Shown: one piece after another, positions 17,781-27,117 of the stretch | Layout of the letters: every line of letters begins with the position of its first letter | How positions within the stretch are numbered: position 1 is the first letter of the stretch | Source: Rhodobacter sp. | Lineage (GTDB): Bacteria; Pseudomonadota; Alphaproteobacteria; Rhodobacterales; Rhodobacteraceae | Assembly: GCA_016704435.1 (NCBI GenBank) | Contig: JADJAB010000008.1 | Location: forward strand, 1 to 64,000 | DNA: 64,000 nt | Direction of reading: 5' to 3' | The notes under the pieces: generated by a model | Told to the model about the DNA's origin: nothing | Database searches by the model: none | Seen by the model: only the letters and a program-made list of their open reading frames with translations | Translations under genes and position numbers: made by a program

Positions 17781-18680
17781 TTGCCCAGGCTTCCGCATGT
17801 CACCTGGCTTCGGGCGTTTGAGGCCGCCGCGCGCAGCAGCAGCTTTTCTGCCGCCGCCGGCGAACTGGGTCTTACGGCCGCCGCAGTCAGCCAGCAAATC
17901 AAGCTGCTGGAACAGCATCTGGGTGTCAGGCTTTTCAAGCGCCTGCCGCGCGGCGTTGCCCTGACCGATACCGGCCATGCCTATGCGCAACCCATTCGCC
18001 GGTCGTTTGCCGACATGCAGAGCGCTACCGAGGGGTTGTTTGGCGCCACCAGGAAACAGACCGTGCGAATCCACGCCTCGATCAGCTATGCGGCGCTGGT
18101 TCTGGCGCCGCAGATTTCCGCCTTTCGCGCGGCACATCCGGAGATCGACGTCCGGCTGACCACCGCTGTCTGGACCGACCCGATTGATGATGACGTGACG
18201 GATCTGGAAATCCGCTTTGGTCACGGGGACTGGAGCGACCTGCAGGTCCATCATCTTGGGCACCGCTTTGCCCATGTCGTGTGCCACCCCGATTTCGCGG
18301 CCTCTTTTGGCAAGGCCTTGTCCTTCGGCACGCTGGCGGCGCATGCGGTGCAGATCATCGGCTCTGAATCCGACTGGGCGCAGATGTCCGGGCATTTCGG
18401 CCTTGAACACCCGGCGGTTTTTGGCGGGACCAAGGCGGATTCTTCGTTGATCGCGCTGCAGATCGTTGCCGGCGGAACCGGCGCTGCCCTTGTTGCCGAG
18501 TGCTTTACCGGGAGATACATCGAGCAGGGAGTGCTGACCTCCCCGCTTGACTACCGGTTTCCGCTGCCGCGCAGCTTCTTTCTCGTGGTCAATGAGACCG
18601 CGCAGAAGCGCAGCGAAGTGGGACAAGTCCGCGACTGGCTCCTTGCGCAGCATCGCGAAGAAACTTTCGGCGCAGCCTAA
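17781..18680 (+). CDS. LysR-family regulator (GcvA-like)
   Basis: This 299-residue LysR-type regulator belongs to the GcvA/AmpR-like group. The DNA-binding part is LRAFEAAARSSSFSAAAGEL, then GLTAAAVSQQIKLLEQHLG and RLFKRLPRGVALTDTG. The effector domain has RIHASISYAALVLAPQISAF and ends before the tail RDWLLAQHREE. The TTG at 17781 is preferred over the ATG at 17736 because GGAGG lies seven bases before it and MPRLPHVTWLRAFE is the usual beginning. It faces away from the GMC oxidoreductase and dehydratase genes and probably regulates them. The end overlaps the converging desaturase fragment by four bases. Confidence 0.85.
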   Translation: MPRLPHVTWLRAFEAAARSSSFSAAAGELGLTAAAVSQQIKLLEQHLGVRLFKRLPRGVALTDTGHAYAQPIRRSFADMQSATEGLFGATRKQTVRIHASISYAALVLAPQISAFRAAHPEIDVRLTTAVWTDPIDDDVTDLEIRFGHGDWSDLQVHHLGHRFAHVVCHPDFAASFGKALSFGTLAAHAVQIIGSESDWAQMSGHFGLEHPAVFGGTKADSSLIALQIVAGGTGAALVAECFTGRYIEQGVLTSPLDYRFPLPRSFFLVVNETAQKRSEVGQVRDWLLAQHREETFGAA

Positions 18681-19243
18681 ACCCTGCGGCGCGCGGCAAG
18701 GCGCGTCTTCATGCGCGCCTTGGCGGCTTCGGTGCCGTCATGGAAGGTGCCAAACCACTTGTCCCACGGCACTACGAGCGTGCCGCAGTTCACCTCGAAG
18801 TAGCGGTGATGGATCTGGTGGTGGAAAGTTCCAAGATCAATCCTCTTGCGGCCGGCCAGCCGGAGACCCTCAAACCCGGTGTGGGTGGTGACGGCATAAA
18901 GCCCGTAGAACATCAGGTGACAGATCAGGTGGACCGGGCTGGACGGAACGACAAAGTGGATCAACGCCGTGCCGAAATACAAGAGATGCTCGACCGGGTG
19001 CATCGACAGGCCCGACCACGGCCCACATCGACGTTGCGGTGATGCAGCGCGTGGACGAGGTAAAGCGCCTTTGCGTGAAGCAGCCGGTGAATCCAGTAGA
19101 AATAGAAGCTTTGCCACATCGGCAGCAACAGAAAGAAGCCGACGAACCATACCGGATGAGCGGTCCATGTGGTCACCGGCGCGTAGCCGTTTGCCATCGC
19201 CCACCAGATCAGCGCCTCGAATGCCGACCAGATCGTCACGCCT
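18677..19243 (-). pseudogene. Sterol desaturase/fatty-acid hydroxylase, C-terminal half
   Basis: This is the second half of a membrane di-iron hydroxylase. It begins abruptly at about 19243 with GVTIWSAFEALIWWAMANGY. It then has the histidine boxes in YWIHRLLHAK and HALHHRN, MHPVEHLLYF after a one-base shift near 19018 (a C is missing from GGCCCG), and FHHQIHHRYFE, ending in PWDKWFGTFHDG. The missing N-terminal half appears on the other strand at 21796-21945 and ends exactly where this one begins. The gene was apparently broken by a rearrangement. It cannot be expressed as a whole protein. Confidence 0.75.
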
Positions 19244-19973
19244 GAACGAGACGCTGGAGGCCATGGCGCGGGCGCTGTTCCGCGACTGGTTCGTAGATTT
19301 CGGCCCCACCGGCGCCAGGATGGCAGGCGAGGCCCCCTACCTCTCCCCCGACCTCTGGTCCCTCTTCCCCGACCGTCTGGATGATGCGGGCAAGCCGGAG
19401 GGGTGGGAGGTTTCGACCATCGGCGACGAGGTGCGCGTGGTCGGCGGCTCCACCCCAAGCACCAAAGACCCCGAGTTATGGGATTTCGCTTTCAACTGGG
19501 CGACGCCCAAAGACCTGTCGAACCTGTCAGCGCCTGTCTTGCTGGAAACCGGCCGCAGGATCACTAAGGCCGGGCTGGCCAAAATCAATTCGGGCTTGCT
19601 GCCGGTTGGATCGGTCCTGCTGTCATCCCGCGCCCCGATTGGCTACCTCGCCATCGCCGAGTTGCCGGTGGCGATCAACCAAGGCCTCATCGGCATGATC
19701 TGCGACAAGCGCATCTCCAATGTGTTCGCTTGGCTTTGGACGTTGGAAAACATGGAGGCCATCCTGTCAAAGGCCAGCGGCTCGACCTTTCAGGAAATCA
19801 GCAAGGGCAACTTCCGCCCCCTACCTGTCGTGATCCCGAATGCTGCCATCTTGGTAGCGTTCGATGCGCTGACAAAACCCGTCTTTCAGCGGATCGCTCA
19901 AAACGAAAAAGAATCCCGCACCCTCGCCCAAACCCGCGACCTTCTCCTCCCCCGCCTGATGTCGGGCGAATAG
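19239..19973 (+). pseudogene. hsdS: HsdS specificity subunit, N-terminally truncated
   Basis: This is a type I restriction specificity subunit that has lost its first target-recognition domain. It begins inside the central conserved helix (LNETLEAMARALFRDWFVDF) directly at the junction with the desaturase fragment. The second target-recognition domain starts with PEGWEVSTIGDEVRVVGG, then STPSTKDPELWD, and ends with the distal helix QNEKESRTLAQTRDLLLPRL and a stop at 19973. No start codon or ribosome site belongs to it. Alone it could not guide methylation or cleavage. The damaged hsdR follows. Confidence 0.8.
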
Positions 19974-20013
19974 CGGGTGGCCGAGGTGGCCTATCTCGCG
20001 GAAAGGGTGCTTT

Positions 20014-21574
20014 GATGGCCACTCACCGAAGCCGAAGTTGAAACCGTCCTGCTCGGTCACCTTGCCGCACTGGGCTATGCCTGCATCAATGATGCCGGGT
20101 CCGGCCGTCTGCGCGCGGCGATGGCCCGGCTGAACCCGCAGGTCCCGCAAGACGCCCGCGAGGATGCCCTGCGCAAGCTGTTGGCGGTCGAGCGCCCCTC
20201 GCTGATCGAAGAAAGCCGCCGGTTGCACCGGGCGATGGTCGAAGGCGTGCGGGTGGAACACCGTGCCGAGGATGGCTCGATCCGCGGCGGCGCCGCGCGC
20301 CTGATCGACCCGGAGGACCGGCAGAACGACTGGCTGGCCATCGCGCAGTTCACGGTGATCGAGAACGGCCACAACCGCCGCCCGGATGTGGTGGTGTTCC
20401 TGAACGGTCTGCCGGTCGGCGTGATCGAGGTGAGGAAGCCCGGTGCGGAAACCGCCACACTGGGCGCCGCGTTCGATCAGCTGCAGACCAATACTCAAAA
20501 TCGGATCAGGAACAGGCCGGGATTGACGAGGCCGAGGCCGTTGCTGCCCTTCTGGAACGGCTGGATATCGTCCGCACGATTTTCCACGGCTTTGACTGTT
20601 CGACAGGGCTGATTGGCTCGCCCCACCAGCGGCTCGTCGCACTGGCTGGAGCTCTCGACTGGATCCTTGCAAGGCAGGACGAGGCCGCTCAGCGCGAGAC
20701 TGACAAGGAAGCAAAGAAGTCTGCGCACCGTCGGTATCGGGACGCTGTGCTGGCGCTGTCGAAGGCCTTTGCGCTGTGTTCGGCCAGCGATACCGCCCGA
20801 GATGTTCGCGACGAGGTCGGCTTCTTCCAGACTGTGCGCGCGGCGATGGTCAAGGCCGCTGATACCTCTGGCCGCACTGCTGCCGACCGCGATCTGGCAA
20901 TCCGCCAAGTCGTAAACGGCGCAGTAGCCTCGACCGAAATCGTCGATATCCTGTCGTCGGCGGGTCTTTCGTCACCAGACATTTCCATTCTGTCGGACGA
21001 GTTCCTGGCCGAGGTCGGGCAGATGGAAAAGAAGAACCTCGCCCTTGAAGCCCTGAAAAAGCTTCTGAATGACGAAATCAGATCGCGCAGCCGGTCGAAT
21101 GTGATCGAGACAAGGAAGTTTTCCGAACGGCTGGAAGAAGCGATTTCGCGCTATCACACCAATGCCATCAGCACGGTCGAGGTCCTACAAGAGCTGATAG
21201 CACTGGCTAAAGAAGTCCGGGAGGCAAGAAACCGGGGCGAAGAGACAGGGCTGACGCCCGAGGAGATCGCCTTCTATGACGCGCTTGCGGACAACCAGAG
21301 CGCCGTAGAAGTCTTGGGCGACGAAAACCTCAAGATCATCGCCCACGAGTTGCTGAAAAGCCTGAAGGCCAACGTCACAGTCGATTGGTCTCACCGCGAA
21401 AGCGCGCGGGCACGGCTTCGCGTCCTGGTGAAGCGCATCTTGCGGGAGTTCGGCTACCCACCGGACCTGGAGGACGCCGCGGTTCGTGGTGTTCTGGCGC
21501 AGGCCGAAGCAATGCTCGTTGAAATGAATGATGGCCGACAAGGGCGGAAGGCGGACCTTCACTGCGCCAAGTAG
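20014..21574 (+). pseudogene. hsdR: HsdR restriction subunit with large internal deletion
   Basis: This is the type I restriction endonuclease subunit. The N-terminal nuclease region is present after a shift near 20021 (TEAEVETVLLGHLAALGYAC, then WLAIAQFTVIENGHNRRPDV and VVFLNGLPVGVIEVRKPGAE, the PD-ExK core). It stops at AFDQLQT near 20490. The next sequence is already the C-terminal helical domain, in another frame (LERLDIVRTIFHGFDCSTGL, then RYRDAVLALSKAFALC and ISILSDEFLAEVGQMEKKNL), ending at 21574. The helicase motor, about 500 residues, is missing, so translocation and cleavage are impossible. The deletion is too large to be a read error. Confidence 0.85.
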
Positions 21575-21795
21575 CGACGTCTGCAGGGCGGATTGGAGTT
21601 GCCATTGGCAGGCCTCGCCCGAGCGGCACCCATGAGGCCTTTGGAACAGACGTGCCAATCCCCTTGACCCAAAGCCGGTCATTCCGAACTGAGGCGTAAA
21701 GAAAATCACCCTAACAGGCAAAAAGAAGCGTTTCTTGTGCGGTCAGTTGCCGCGAAATACCCTGCGGATGCGACCTTCGGGAACGGGAGATGGCG

Positions 21796-21945
21796 ATGTC
21801 AGACCGCAAGGAATGGAACCATGTCCCCGAGAACCTGCCGCTTGAAGTGGCACCGATCTGGCGCTGGCCGTTGGGTCTGCCGGCAATTCTCCGATGGTAT
21901 GTCGGAAGCTGGTTGGCCGACAACGTCTTCTGGTCGCTGGCCTCA
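21796..21945 (+). pseudogene. Sterol desaturase, N-terminal fragment
   Basis: This short piece reads MSDRKEWNHVPENLPLEVAP, then IWRWPLGLPAILRWYVGSWL, the normal beginning of this desaturase family. It then jumps to ADNVFWSLAS, a segment usually some 80 residues further on, so there is an internal deletion. The homology ends at about 21945, at the residue immediately before the start of the C-terminal half found on the minus strand at 19243. A ribosome site GGGAG sits seven bases before the ATG at 21796. The following 200 bp to the tRNA hold no recognisable gene. Confidence 0.6.
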
Positions 21946-22149
21946 TGGCAGGTTCCGGCGAATGCCGGCGAATCGCCGCCCTGATCCGGCTCATCAACCA
22001 TGGTTCGGAAGTTTCGGCCGAGACCGCTTGGGGTTTTGCGTCGGCGCGCAAAGCGGCATCGCGCCGCATCCAACCGTCATCAGGTTTTCGGGGCATTATG
22101 GCGGGTAGCCAGACAAATCCGGAGAATCGCCAGCTAAATCAAGGGGGAA

Positions 22150-22226
22150 TGGCGGACCCGGAGCGATTCGAACGCCCGACCCCTAGATTCGTAGTCTAGT
22201 GCTCTATCCAGCTGAGCTACGGGTCC
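22150..22226 (-). tRNA. tRNA-Arg (anticodon ACG)
   Basis: The minus strand folds as a full cloverleaf. The acceptor stem GGACCCG pairs with CGGGTCC, and the anticodon stem CTAGA/TCTAG encloses the loop CTACGAA with anticodon ACG. The T arm contains GTTCGAA. Discriminator G and an encoded CCA are present at 22153-22150. Its 3' end faces the accessory region to the left. Confidence 0.95.
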
Positions 22227-22287
22227 GCAAGCCTTGGCGATGTAGCCTCGCCCGGCGGCCATTGCAAGGGCGAAAACGCGCGACGGA

Positions 22288-23704
22288 TCAGGCCGAGGGA
22301 TCTTCGTCCTTGGGCAGGTGGATCATGAATTCGGTTCCGTCGGCATCGCTGCGCATCAGCTCCAGCCGCCCGCCATGGCCGCGCACCAGCTCGGCCGAGA
22401 TGGCCAGGCCCAGACCGGTGCCGCCTTTGCGCGCGCCGCCCTGAAACGCCGCGAACAGATGCTCGCGCGCCTTTGCGGGCAGGCCCGGCCCGGTGTCGCC
22501 GACGCGGATCCACCATTCCGTCTCGTCCTCGCCGGCCGACAGCTCGATCGTGCCGGGCTGGCCCGTCGCCTCGATCGCCTGCCTTGCGTTGCGCATCAGG
22601 TTGGACAGCACGCGAAACAGCTGTTCGGGATCGGCGCGCAGCACCAGCCCCGGTTCGACGTCGATCAGGCAGGTCACCGCGCCCTCGCCCGCCAGCCCCT
22701 CGCCCTCGGCCACCTCGCCGGCCAGCGGCGCCAGGGCAAAGCGTTTCAGGGCCGGCGGCGCCTCTTCTGCCTTGCCGAACGCCAGCGTCGATTCGCAAAG
22801 CGAGACTGCCCGGCTGATCGACCCGATCAGCTTGGGCGCCGAGCGCGCCACCGTCGGATCGGCGCTGCCCTCCAGCCGGTCGGCGAACAGCTGCGCCGTG
22901 GTCAGGATGTTGCGCAGATCATGGCTGATCTTGGCCACCGCCCCACCCAGCTGCGCCAGCCGCTCCTTCTGCTTCAGCGCCCCGGTCAGCTGCGTCTGCA
23001 TCGAGGCCAGCGCCTCTTCGGCCACCCGCAGCTCTTCCACCCGCGCCGTCGGCGCGATCACCCGGCGGGCATCTTCAGGGCGCCTCGGCATAGGCCTGCA
23101 TGTGCCGCACCACCCGGCGGATCGGCAGCACCAGCAGCCGCTGCACCGCGATGAACAGCAAGACCGCCGTCACCGCCGAGATCAGCGCCGACAGCATCAG
23201 GATGCGGATGCCGTAATCCAGCATCGCGGCCCGCAGGCCCTTGCTCTCCATGGTGATCTCGATCAATTCGCCGCCCGCCTGCACCGGGTTGCCGATCACC
23301 CGGATCACCTGCGGCTTCGGCTCTGCCAGCACGGCCAGCGCATCGCGGACCAGTTCCCACGGCCCGGCCATCCGCAGGTCATAGCTGCCCGCGATCTCGC
23401 CCGGCACCGGCGAGGACAGCACCAGCTGGCGCACCTCGTCGCGCCGCAGCACGACGTTGAAGACCCCGGCATTGGCCAGAAGCTCGGCCTCCAGATCGGG
23501 GCTGATCACATCCTCGGCCGCCAGCTGGGTCAGCGCCGCGATCTGCGCCATCTTCAGCCGCTCGGACAGCAGGTCATAGCGATAGCGCGCGATCGAGGGC
23601 AGAAAGATCAGCACCTCGGCCAGCATGACGAAGGCAACGGTCAACAGCAGGAACCGCCCCGAAAGCGTCCTGAAGAACCGCCCGCCCTGCCCCCCTGCCG
23701 CCAC
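22288..23704 (-). CDS. Sensor histidine kinase (one frameshift)
   Basis: This two-component sensor kinase has about 470 residues and two membrane segments (FLLLTVAFVMLAEVLIFLPS and ILMLSALISAVTAVLLFIAV) flanking a periplasmic domain of about 140 residues. The kinase core has an H box (AVAKISHDLRNILTTAQLFA), an N box (NLMRNARQAIEA), and G boxes GDTGPGLP and GGTGLGLAI. The frame breaks near 23077, where one extra base separates MQAYAEAP from EDARRVIAP. This fits a read error. GTG at 23704 is the likeliest start; a TTG at 23725 lies within a repeat element. No response regulator is adjacent. The H box resembles the HPK family of alphaproteobacterial orphan kinases. Confidence 0.8.
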
Positions 23705-23720
23705 CCTGCCTTCCTCTCTG

Positions 23721-23750
23721 CCCAAGTATCCTCCGGCGGGTCCGGGGGAT
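23721..23750. repeat. Rhodobacterales-type intergenic GC element, copy 1
   Basis: CCCAAGTATCCTCCGGCGGG followed by TCCGGGGGAT resembles the reverse complement of a sequence at 58433-58475. Similar elements, a C-rich block next to a CCAAGTA core, are familiar between genes in this order. Function unknown. Confidence 0.5.
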
Positions 23751-23779
23751 GGAGAATCCCACCGGGCGCGGCGCCGGCC

Positions 23780-25197
23780 CTAGGGCAGAACCCTCTGAAC
23801 GAACCACACCACCCGCTTCAACACAGGATTATCAAAGAGTTTCGGGGAAAATAGGCTCCTGCGGCGCGTTTCGACACCTCGCCCAGCGTCGGATAGGGTG
23901 CCACCATCCCGGCAATCGCGCTCATCCTCAGTTTCGCGCTGATCGCCAGCGCCCAGAGTCCGATCAACTCGCCCGCCTGCGCGCCGACGATACCGGCGCC
24001 GACCGGCCGTCCTTTTACCACCATGACCTTGACCAGACCCTTGCCTTGCCTTCCGGCAATCGCCCGGTCGTTATGGGCGAACTCCGCCCGCACCACTTGC
24101 ACCGCGTCGCCATGGGCTTCGCGCGCCTCGGCCTCGGTCAGGCCTACCTGCGCCAGTTCCGGCGCGGTATAGGTCGCGCGCGGCATCGCCCGCATCGTCG
24201 CCTTTGCCGGCAGGCCCAGCACCGCCTGCCGGATCACGATCCCGGCGTGATAGGCCGCGACATGGGTGAACTGCAGCCCGCCCGCCACATCGCCGATGGC
24301 AAAGACCCTGCGGTTCGAGACCGAGCGCAGCCGTGCGTCCACCGTCACCCCCTTGCGGTCATGGTCCACCCCCGCCGCCTCCAGCCCCAGCCCGTCCAGA
24401 TGCGCCTGTCGCCCCACCGCCATCAACAGGTGGCTGCCGTTGACCGAAGTTCCGTCGGCCAGCGTCACCTCCACCGCGCCTTCGGTTCCCGCCAGCCGCA
24501 CCACGCCCTGGCCTTCGCGAATTTCGATCCCCTCGGCCCGCAAGGCATCCAGCACCACCGCCGCCATTTCCGGGTCTTCACGGCCCAGCGCCTGCGCGCC
24601 TTCGATCACCGTCACCTTGCAACCCAGCCGCCGATGCGCCTGCGCCATCTCCATCCCGATCGGGCCGCCGCCGATCACCAGGAGATGCGCGGGGCGGTCT
24701 CGCAGGGCAAAGATCGTCTCGTTGGTGAAGAAGGGCACCTTGTCGACGCCTTGTATCGGCGGCACGAAGGCGCGACTGCCGGTGGCGATGACAAAGCGCC
24801 GGGCGCGGACGGTGGTGTCGCCCGCCTGAACCTCGCGCGGGCCGGTGAACTTTGCCCAGGCCCGCAGCACGGTGCAGCCCAGCCCCTCGAACCGCTGCTG
24901 GCTGTCGACCGGGGCGATCTCGTCGATCACCGCCTGCACATGGTCCTTTACCGCGGCAAAATCCACGCTCGGTTCGCGCCCCGGCACGCCGGCAAACCCC
25001 GCCCGCAGCGCCTGCGCCGCATTGGCCGCCGCAATCAGCGCCTTTGACGGCACGCAGCCGGTGTTCAGGCAGTCGCCGCCCATCTCGGCGCCCTCGATCA
25101 GGACGACCCGCGCGCCCATCTGCACCGCGCCCGCCGCCACCGACAACCCGCCAGAGCCCGCGCCGATCACGCAGATATCCGTGTCGATCACACCCAT
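23780..25197 (-). CDS. Dihydrolipoamide-dehydrogenase-like flavin disulfide reductase
   Basis: This pyridine nucleotide-disulfide oxidoreductase has about 472 residues. It has the FAD motif DICVIGAGSGGLSVAAG, the redox-active Cys pair in GGDCLNTGCVPSKAL, the NAD motif LLVIGGGPIGMEMAQ and the FAD GDVAGG segment. In the C-terminal interface it reads MVAPYPTLGE where true lipoamide dehydrogenases have HAHPTLSE. It therefore belongs to the mercuric-reductase-like side group with unknown substrate. As written it stops early at 23818; one base near 23853 restores LFSPKLFDNPVLKRVV, then VQRVLP and a stop at 23780. Its start is one base after the stop of the TVP38 gene, so the two form an operon. Confidence 0.85.
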
Positions 25198-25198
25198 C

Positions 25199-25921
25199 TC
25201 AGGCCCCTTTGCGAAAGCGTTTCAAGATCATCGGCAGCGCCGACAGCGCCGCCAGACCAAGGATCGGCAACAGCACATGCGGCGCGAAGATGATGCCCAG
25301 GTCCGGGGTTTCGCCACGGGCAAAGACCTCGCCCAGCCCGGCACCGACCGAGGTATAGACCACGCCGCCCGGAATGATGCCCAGAAAGGTCGTCACCGCA
25401 AAGGGCATCAGCCTCGTGCCGACAAAGGCCGGGATCAGGTTGGCGACAAAGAACGGCACCGCCGGGATCAGCCGCATCATGAACAGCACCGACCATTCGT
25501 TTTCGCGCAATCCCGCCATCAGCCGCGCGCCGGCGCCGCCACCGGCCTCGACCCGCCGCGCGATGGCCTCGCCAAAGCCGGCGCGGGCGGCCAGGAACAC
25601 CGCCACCGCCCCAAGGCCTGCCGCGCCGACGTTGAACAGGGCACCGGGAAAGACGCCGAACAGGAAGCCGCCGGTCAGCGTGGCAATCGTGGCGCCGGGC
25701 AGGCTGAAGGCCACGATCGCCACATAGGCCGCAATGAAGCCCAGCACCGCCCACAGGTAATGCGCATCGCGAAAGGCCAGAAGCCGCTCGCGGTTCTCGG
25801 CCAGCCCGGTGAAGGACAGGTGGTCGCGCAGCGTGAAGGCCCCGATCACCGCCGCGGCCAGCAGGATCAGGATCGGCAGCTTTCTCAGGACCGTGCGGGG
25901 CATGGGCAGGCTTTCTTGCAT
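25199..25921 (-). CDS. TVP38/TMEM64 (DedA-like) membrane protein
   Basis: This is an inner-membrane protein of the SNARE-associated/VTT family, related to DedA-type lipid scramblases. Membrane segments include LPILILLAAAVIGAF, LWAVLGFIAAYVAIVAFSLP and the re-entrant motif GATIATLTGGFLFG. RLIPAVPFFVANLIPAF and FLGIIPGGVVYTSVGAGLGE follow, all family hallmarks. It precedes the flavin disulfide reductase by a single base; this pairing is common in proteobacteria and suggests a joint redox or membrane role that is not understood. The start may be 25921 (MQESLPMPRTVL) or 25903 (MPRTVL). The gene is intact. Confidence 0.85.
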   Translation of the reverse strand: MQESLPMPRTVLRKLPILILLAAAVIGAFTLRDHLSFTGLAENRERLLAFRDAHYLWAVLGFIAAYVAIVAFSLPGATIATLTGGFLFGVFPGALFNVGAAGLGAVAVFLAARAGFGEAIARRVEAGGGAGARLMAGLRENEWSVLFMMRLIPAVPFFVANLIPAFVGTRLMPFAVTTFLGIIPGGVVYTSVGAGLGEVFARGETPDLGIIFAPHVLLPILGLAALSALPMILKRFRKGA

Positions 25922-26104
25922 GGTCGCTTTGGGGCAGGGCGTTCCCCCTACCTTTCGTCCGCCAGGGCGGAAATGCTTCACCGAAACACCCCGGATCACG
26001 GCCGGTTGATCATTTGCCCGCGATCTGGCCGGGTTTGCCGCGGCCTTGTAACATTTACCGGGCGACGGGGGCCGAATTGTTGCAGCAAAGCTGCGTCGGG
26101 TGCG

Positions 26105-26133
26105 TTGACTTGGCCGGGAAAGGCCCCTATCAG
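26105..26133 (+). promoter_or_regulatory. Putative sigma-70 promoter of rpmH
   Basis: TTGACT (26105-26110) and TATCAG (26128-26133) are separated by exactly 17 bases, about 65 bp before the rpmH start. The -35 box is good and the -10 box moderate. A strong housekeeping promoter is expected here. Confidence 0.55.
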
Positions 26134-26199
26134 GCGGACTTCAAGTTACCGCCCTCGAATCTGCCACAGGTTCGGGCACCCGTCTGATGGAGAGCCGCG

Positions 26200-26334
26200 A
26201 TGAAGCGCACATACCAACCGTCGAACCTGGTCCGCAAGCGGCGCCACGGCTTCCGCGCCCGCATGGCCACCAAGGGCGGCCGTCTGGTGCTGGCCGCGCG
26301 CCGCGCCAAGGGCCGCAAGGTCCTGTCGGCCTGA
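26200..26334 (+). CDS. rpmH: Ribosomal protein bL34
   Basis: This small basic protein of the large ribosomal subunit has 44 residues. The sequence MKRTYQPSNLVRKRRHGFRA, then the end GRKVLSA, is essentially the universal L34 sequence. GGAGAG lies about eight bases before the ATG. It starts the conserved block rpmH-rnpA-yidD, which couples ribosome synthesis, tRNA processing and membrane insertion. Confidence 0.98.
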   Translation: MKRTYQPSNLVRKRRHGFRARMATKGGRLVLAARRAKGRKVLSA

Positions 26335-26365
26335 TTTCCGCCCCGAAAGGGGAAGGATGCGACCA

Positions 26366-26797
26366 ATGACACCGCCGGAGGCACAGGACGCAAGGCAGAC
26401 CGCCGACGCGCCCGCCGCGCCCCCGGCGGTTTCCGTTTGCGTGCCGGCCCCCGAAACGCTGACCAGGCGCGCGCAGTTCCTCAAGGCTGCCTCGGCGCGG
26501 CGCCAGGGCACCGCCAGCTTCCTCTTGCAAGCGCGCAACCGGCGCGATGGCACGCTCGGGGTGGGGGTGGGCTTCACCGCCTCGAAAAAGATCGGCAACG
26601 CGGTGTTGCGCAACCGTGCCAAGCGCCGGCTGCGCGAAGCCGCCCGCGCGGTGCTGCCCGGCCTCGCCCACCCCGGCTGGGACTATGTGCTGGTGGCAAG
26701 GCCGCAGGCGACCATCGCGCGCCCCTACGCCGACCTTCTGCAAGACCTGGAAATCGCCCTGCGCCAGATCCACGGCACGCCCCAGGCCAGGCCATGA
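26366..26797 (+). CDS. rnpA: Ribonuclease P protein component
   Basis: This protein subunit of RNase P helps the catalytic RNA remove tRNA 5' leaders. It has 143 residues. The fold is recognised from RRAQFLKAASARRQGTASFL, then GVGFTASKKIGNAVLRNRAK and RRLREAARAVLP, which includes the RNR motif. An alphaproteobacterial Ala/Pro-rich N-terminal extension precedes the domain. The ATG at 26366 is preferred because GGAAGG lies about ten bases upstream; the ATG at 26357 would sit directly on that site. The stop overlaps the yidD start (ATGA), and rpmH is 31 bp upstream. Confidence 0.95.
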   Translation: MTPPEAQDARQTADAPAAPPAVSVCVPAPETLTRRAQFLKAASARRQGTASFLLQARNRRDGTLGVGVGFTASKKIGNAVLRNRAKRRLREAARAVLPGLAHPGWDYVLVARPQATIARPYADLLQDLEIALRQIHGTPQARP

Positions 26798-27084
26798 CCC
26801 CGCTTGCCCATATCCTTGCCCTGCCCGTCCGCGCCTACCGGCTGCTGTTCAGCCCCTGGGTCGGCCACGGCTGCCGCTACCAGCCCACCTGCAGCGCCTA
26901 TGCAATGGAGGCGCTGGAACGTCACGGCGGGCTGAAAGGCGGCTACCTGACCGCGCACCGCATCTGCCGCTGCCACCCCTGGGGCGGCCATGGCTATGAC
27001 CCGGTGCCCGGTGCCGACCCCGAGCATGACCGCCCGTCCCGAGCAGACCGCCCGCCCCGCGCCCGCCCACCCCGCGCCCGTTGA
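26794..27084 (+). CDS. yidD: Membrane protein insertion efficiency factor YidD
   Basis: This small amphipathic membrane-associated protein aids YidC-dependent insertion. It has 96 residues. The family core is LPVRAYRLLFSPWVGHGCRY, then QPTCSAYAMEALERHG and HRICRCHPWGGHGYDPVP, with three conserved Cys residues. The Pro/Arg-rich tail after residue 75 is not conserved. It is translationally coupled to rnpA by the ATGA overlap. yidC itself lies about 12 kb away in this window. Confidence 0.95.
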   Translation: MTPLAHILALPVRAYRLLFSPWVGHGCRYQPTCSAYAMEALERHGGLKGGYLTAHRICRCHPWGGHGYDPVPGADPEHDRPSRADRPPRARPPRAR

Positions 27085-27117
27085 CTTTCACCCCTGCCCG
27101 GCCCATAGCCCCTGCCC

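Noticed and set aside
1..22149. Prophage in the accessory region
   Set aside because: No structural, packaging, lysis or integrase genes are visible; only IS elements and metabolic or restriction genes.
27085..27117. Fluoride riboswitch before crcB
   Set aside because: The gap is only 33 bp, too short for the riboswitch, and crcB appears to be expressed with its neighbours.
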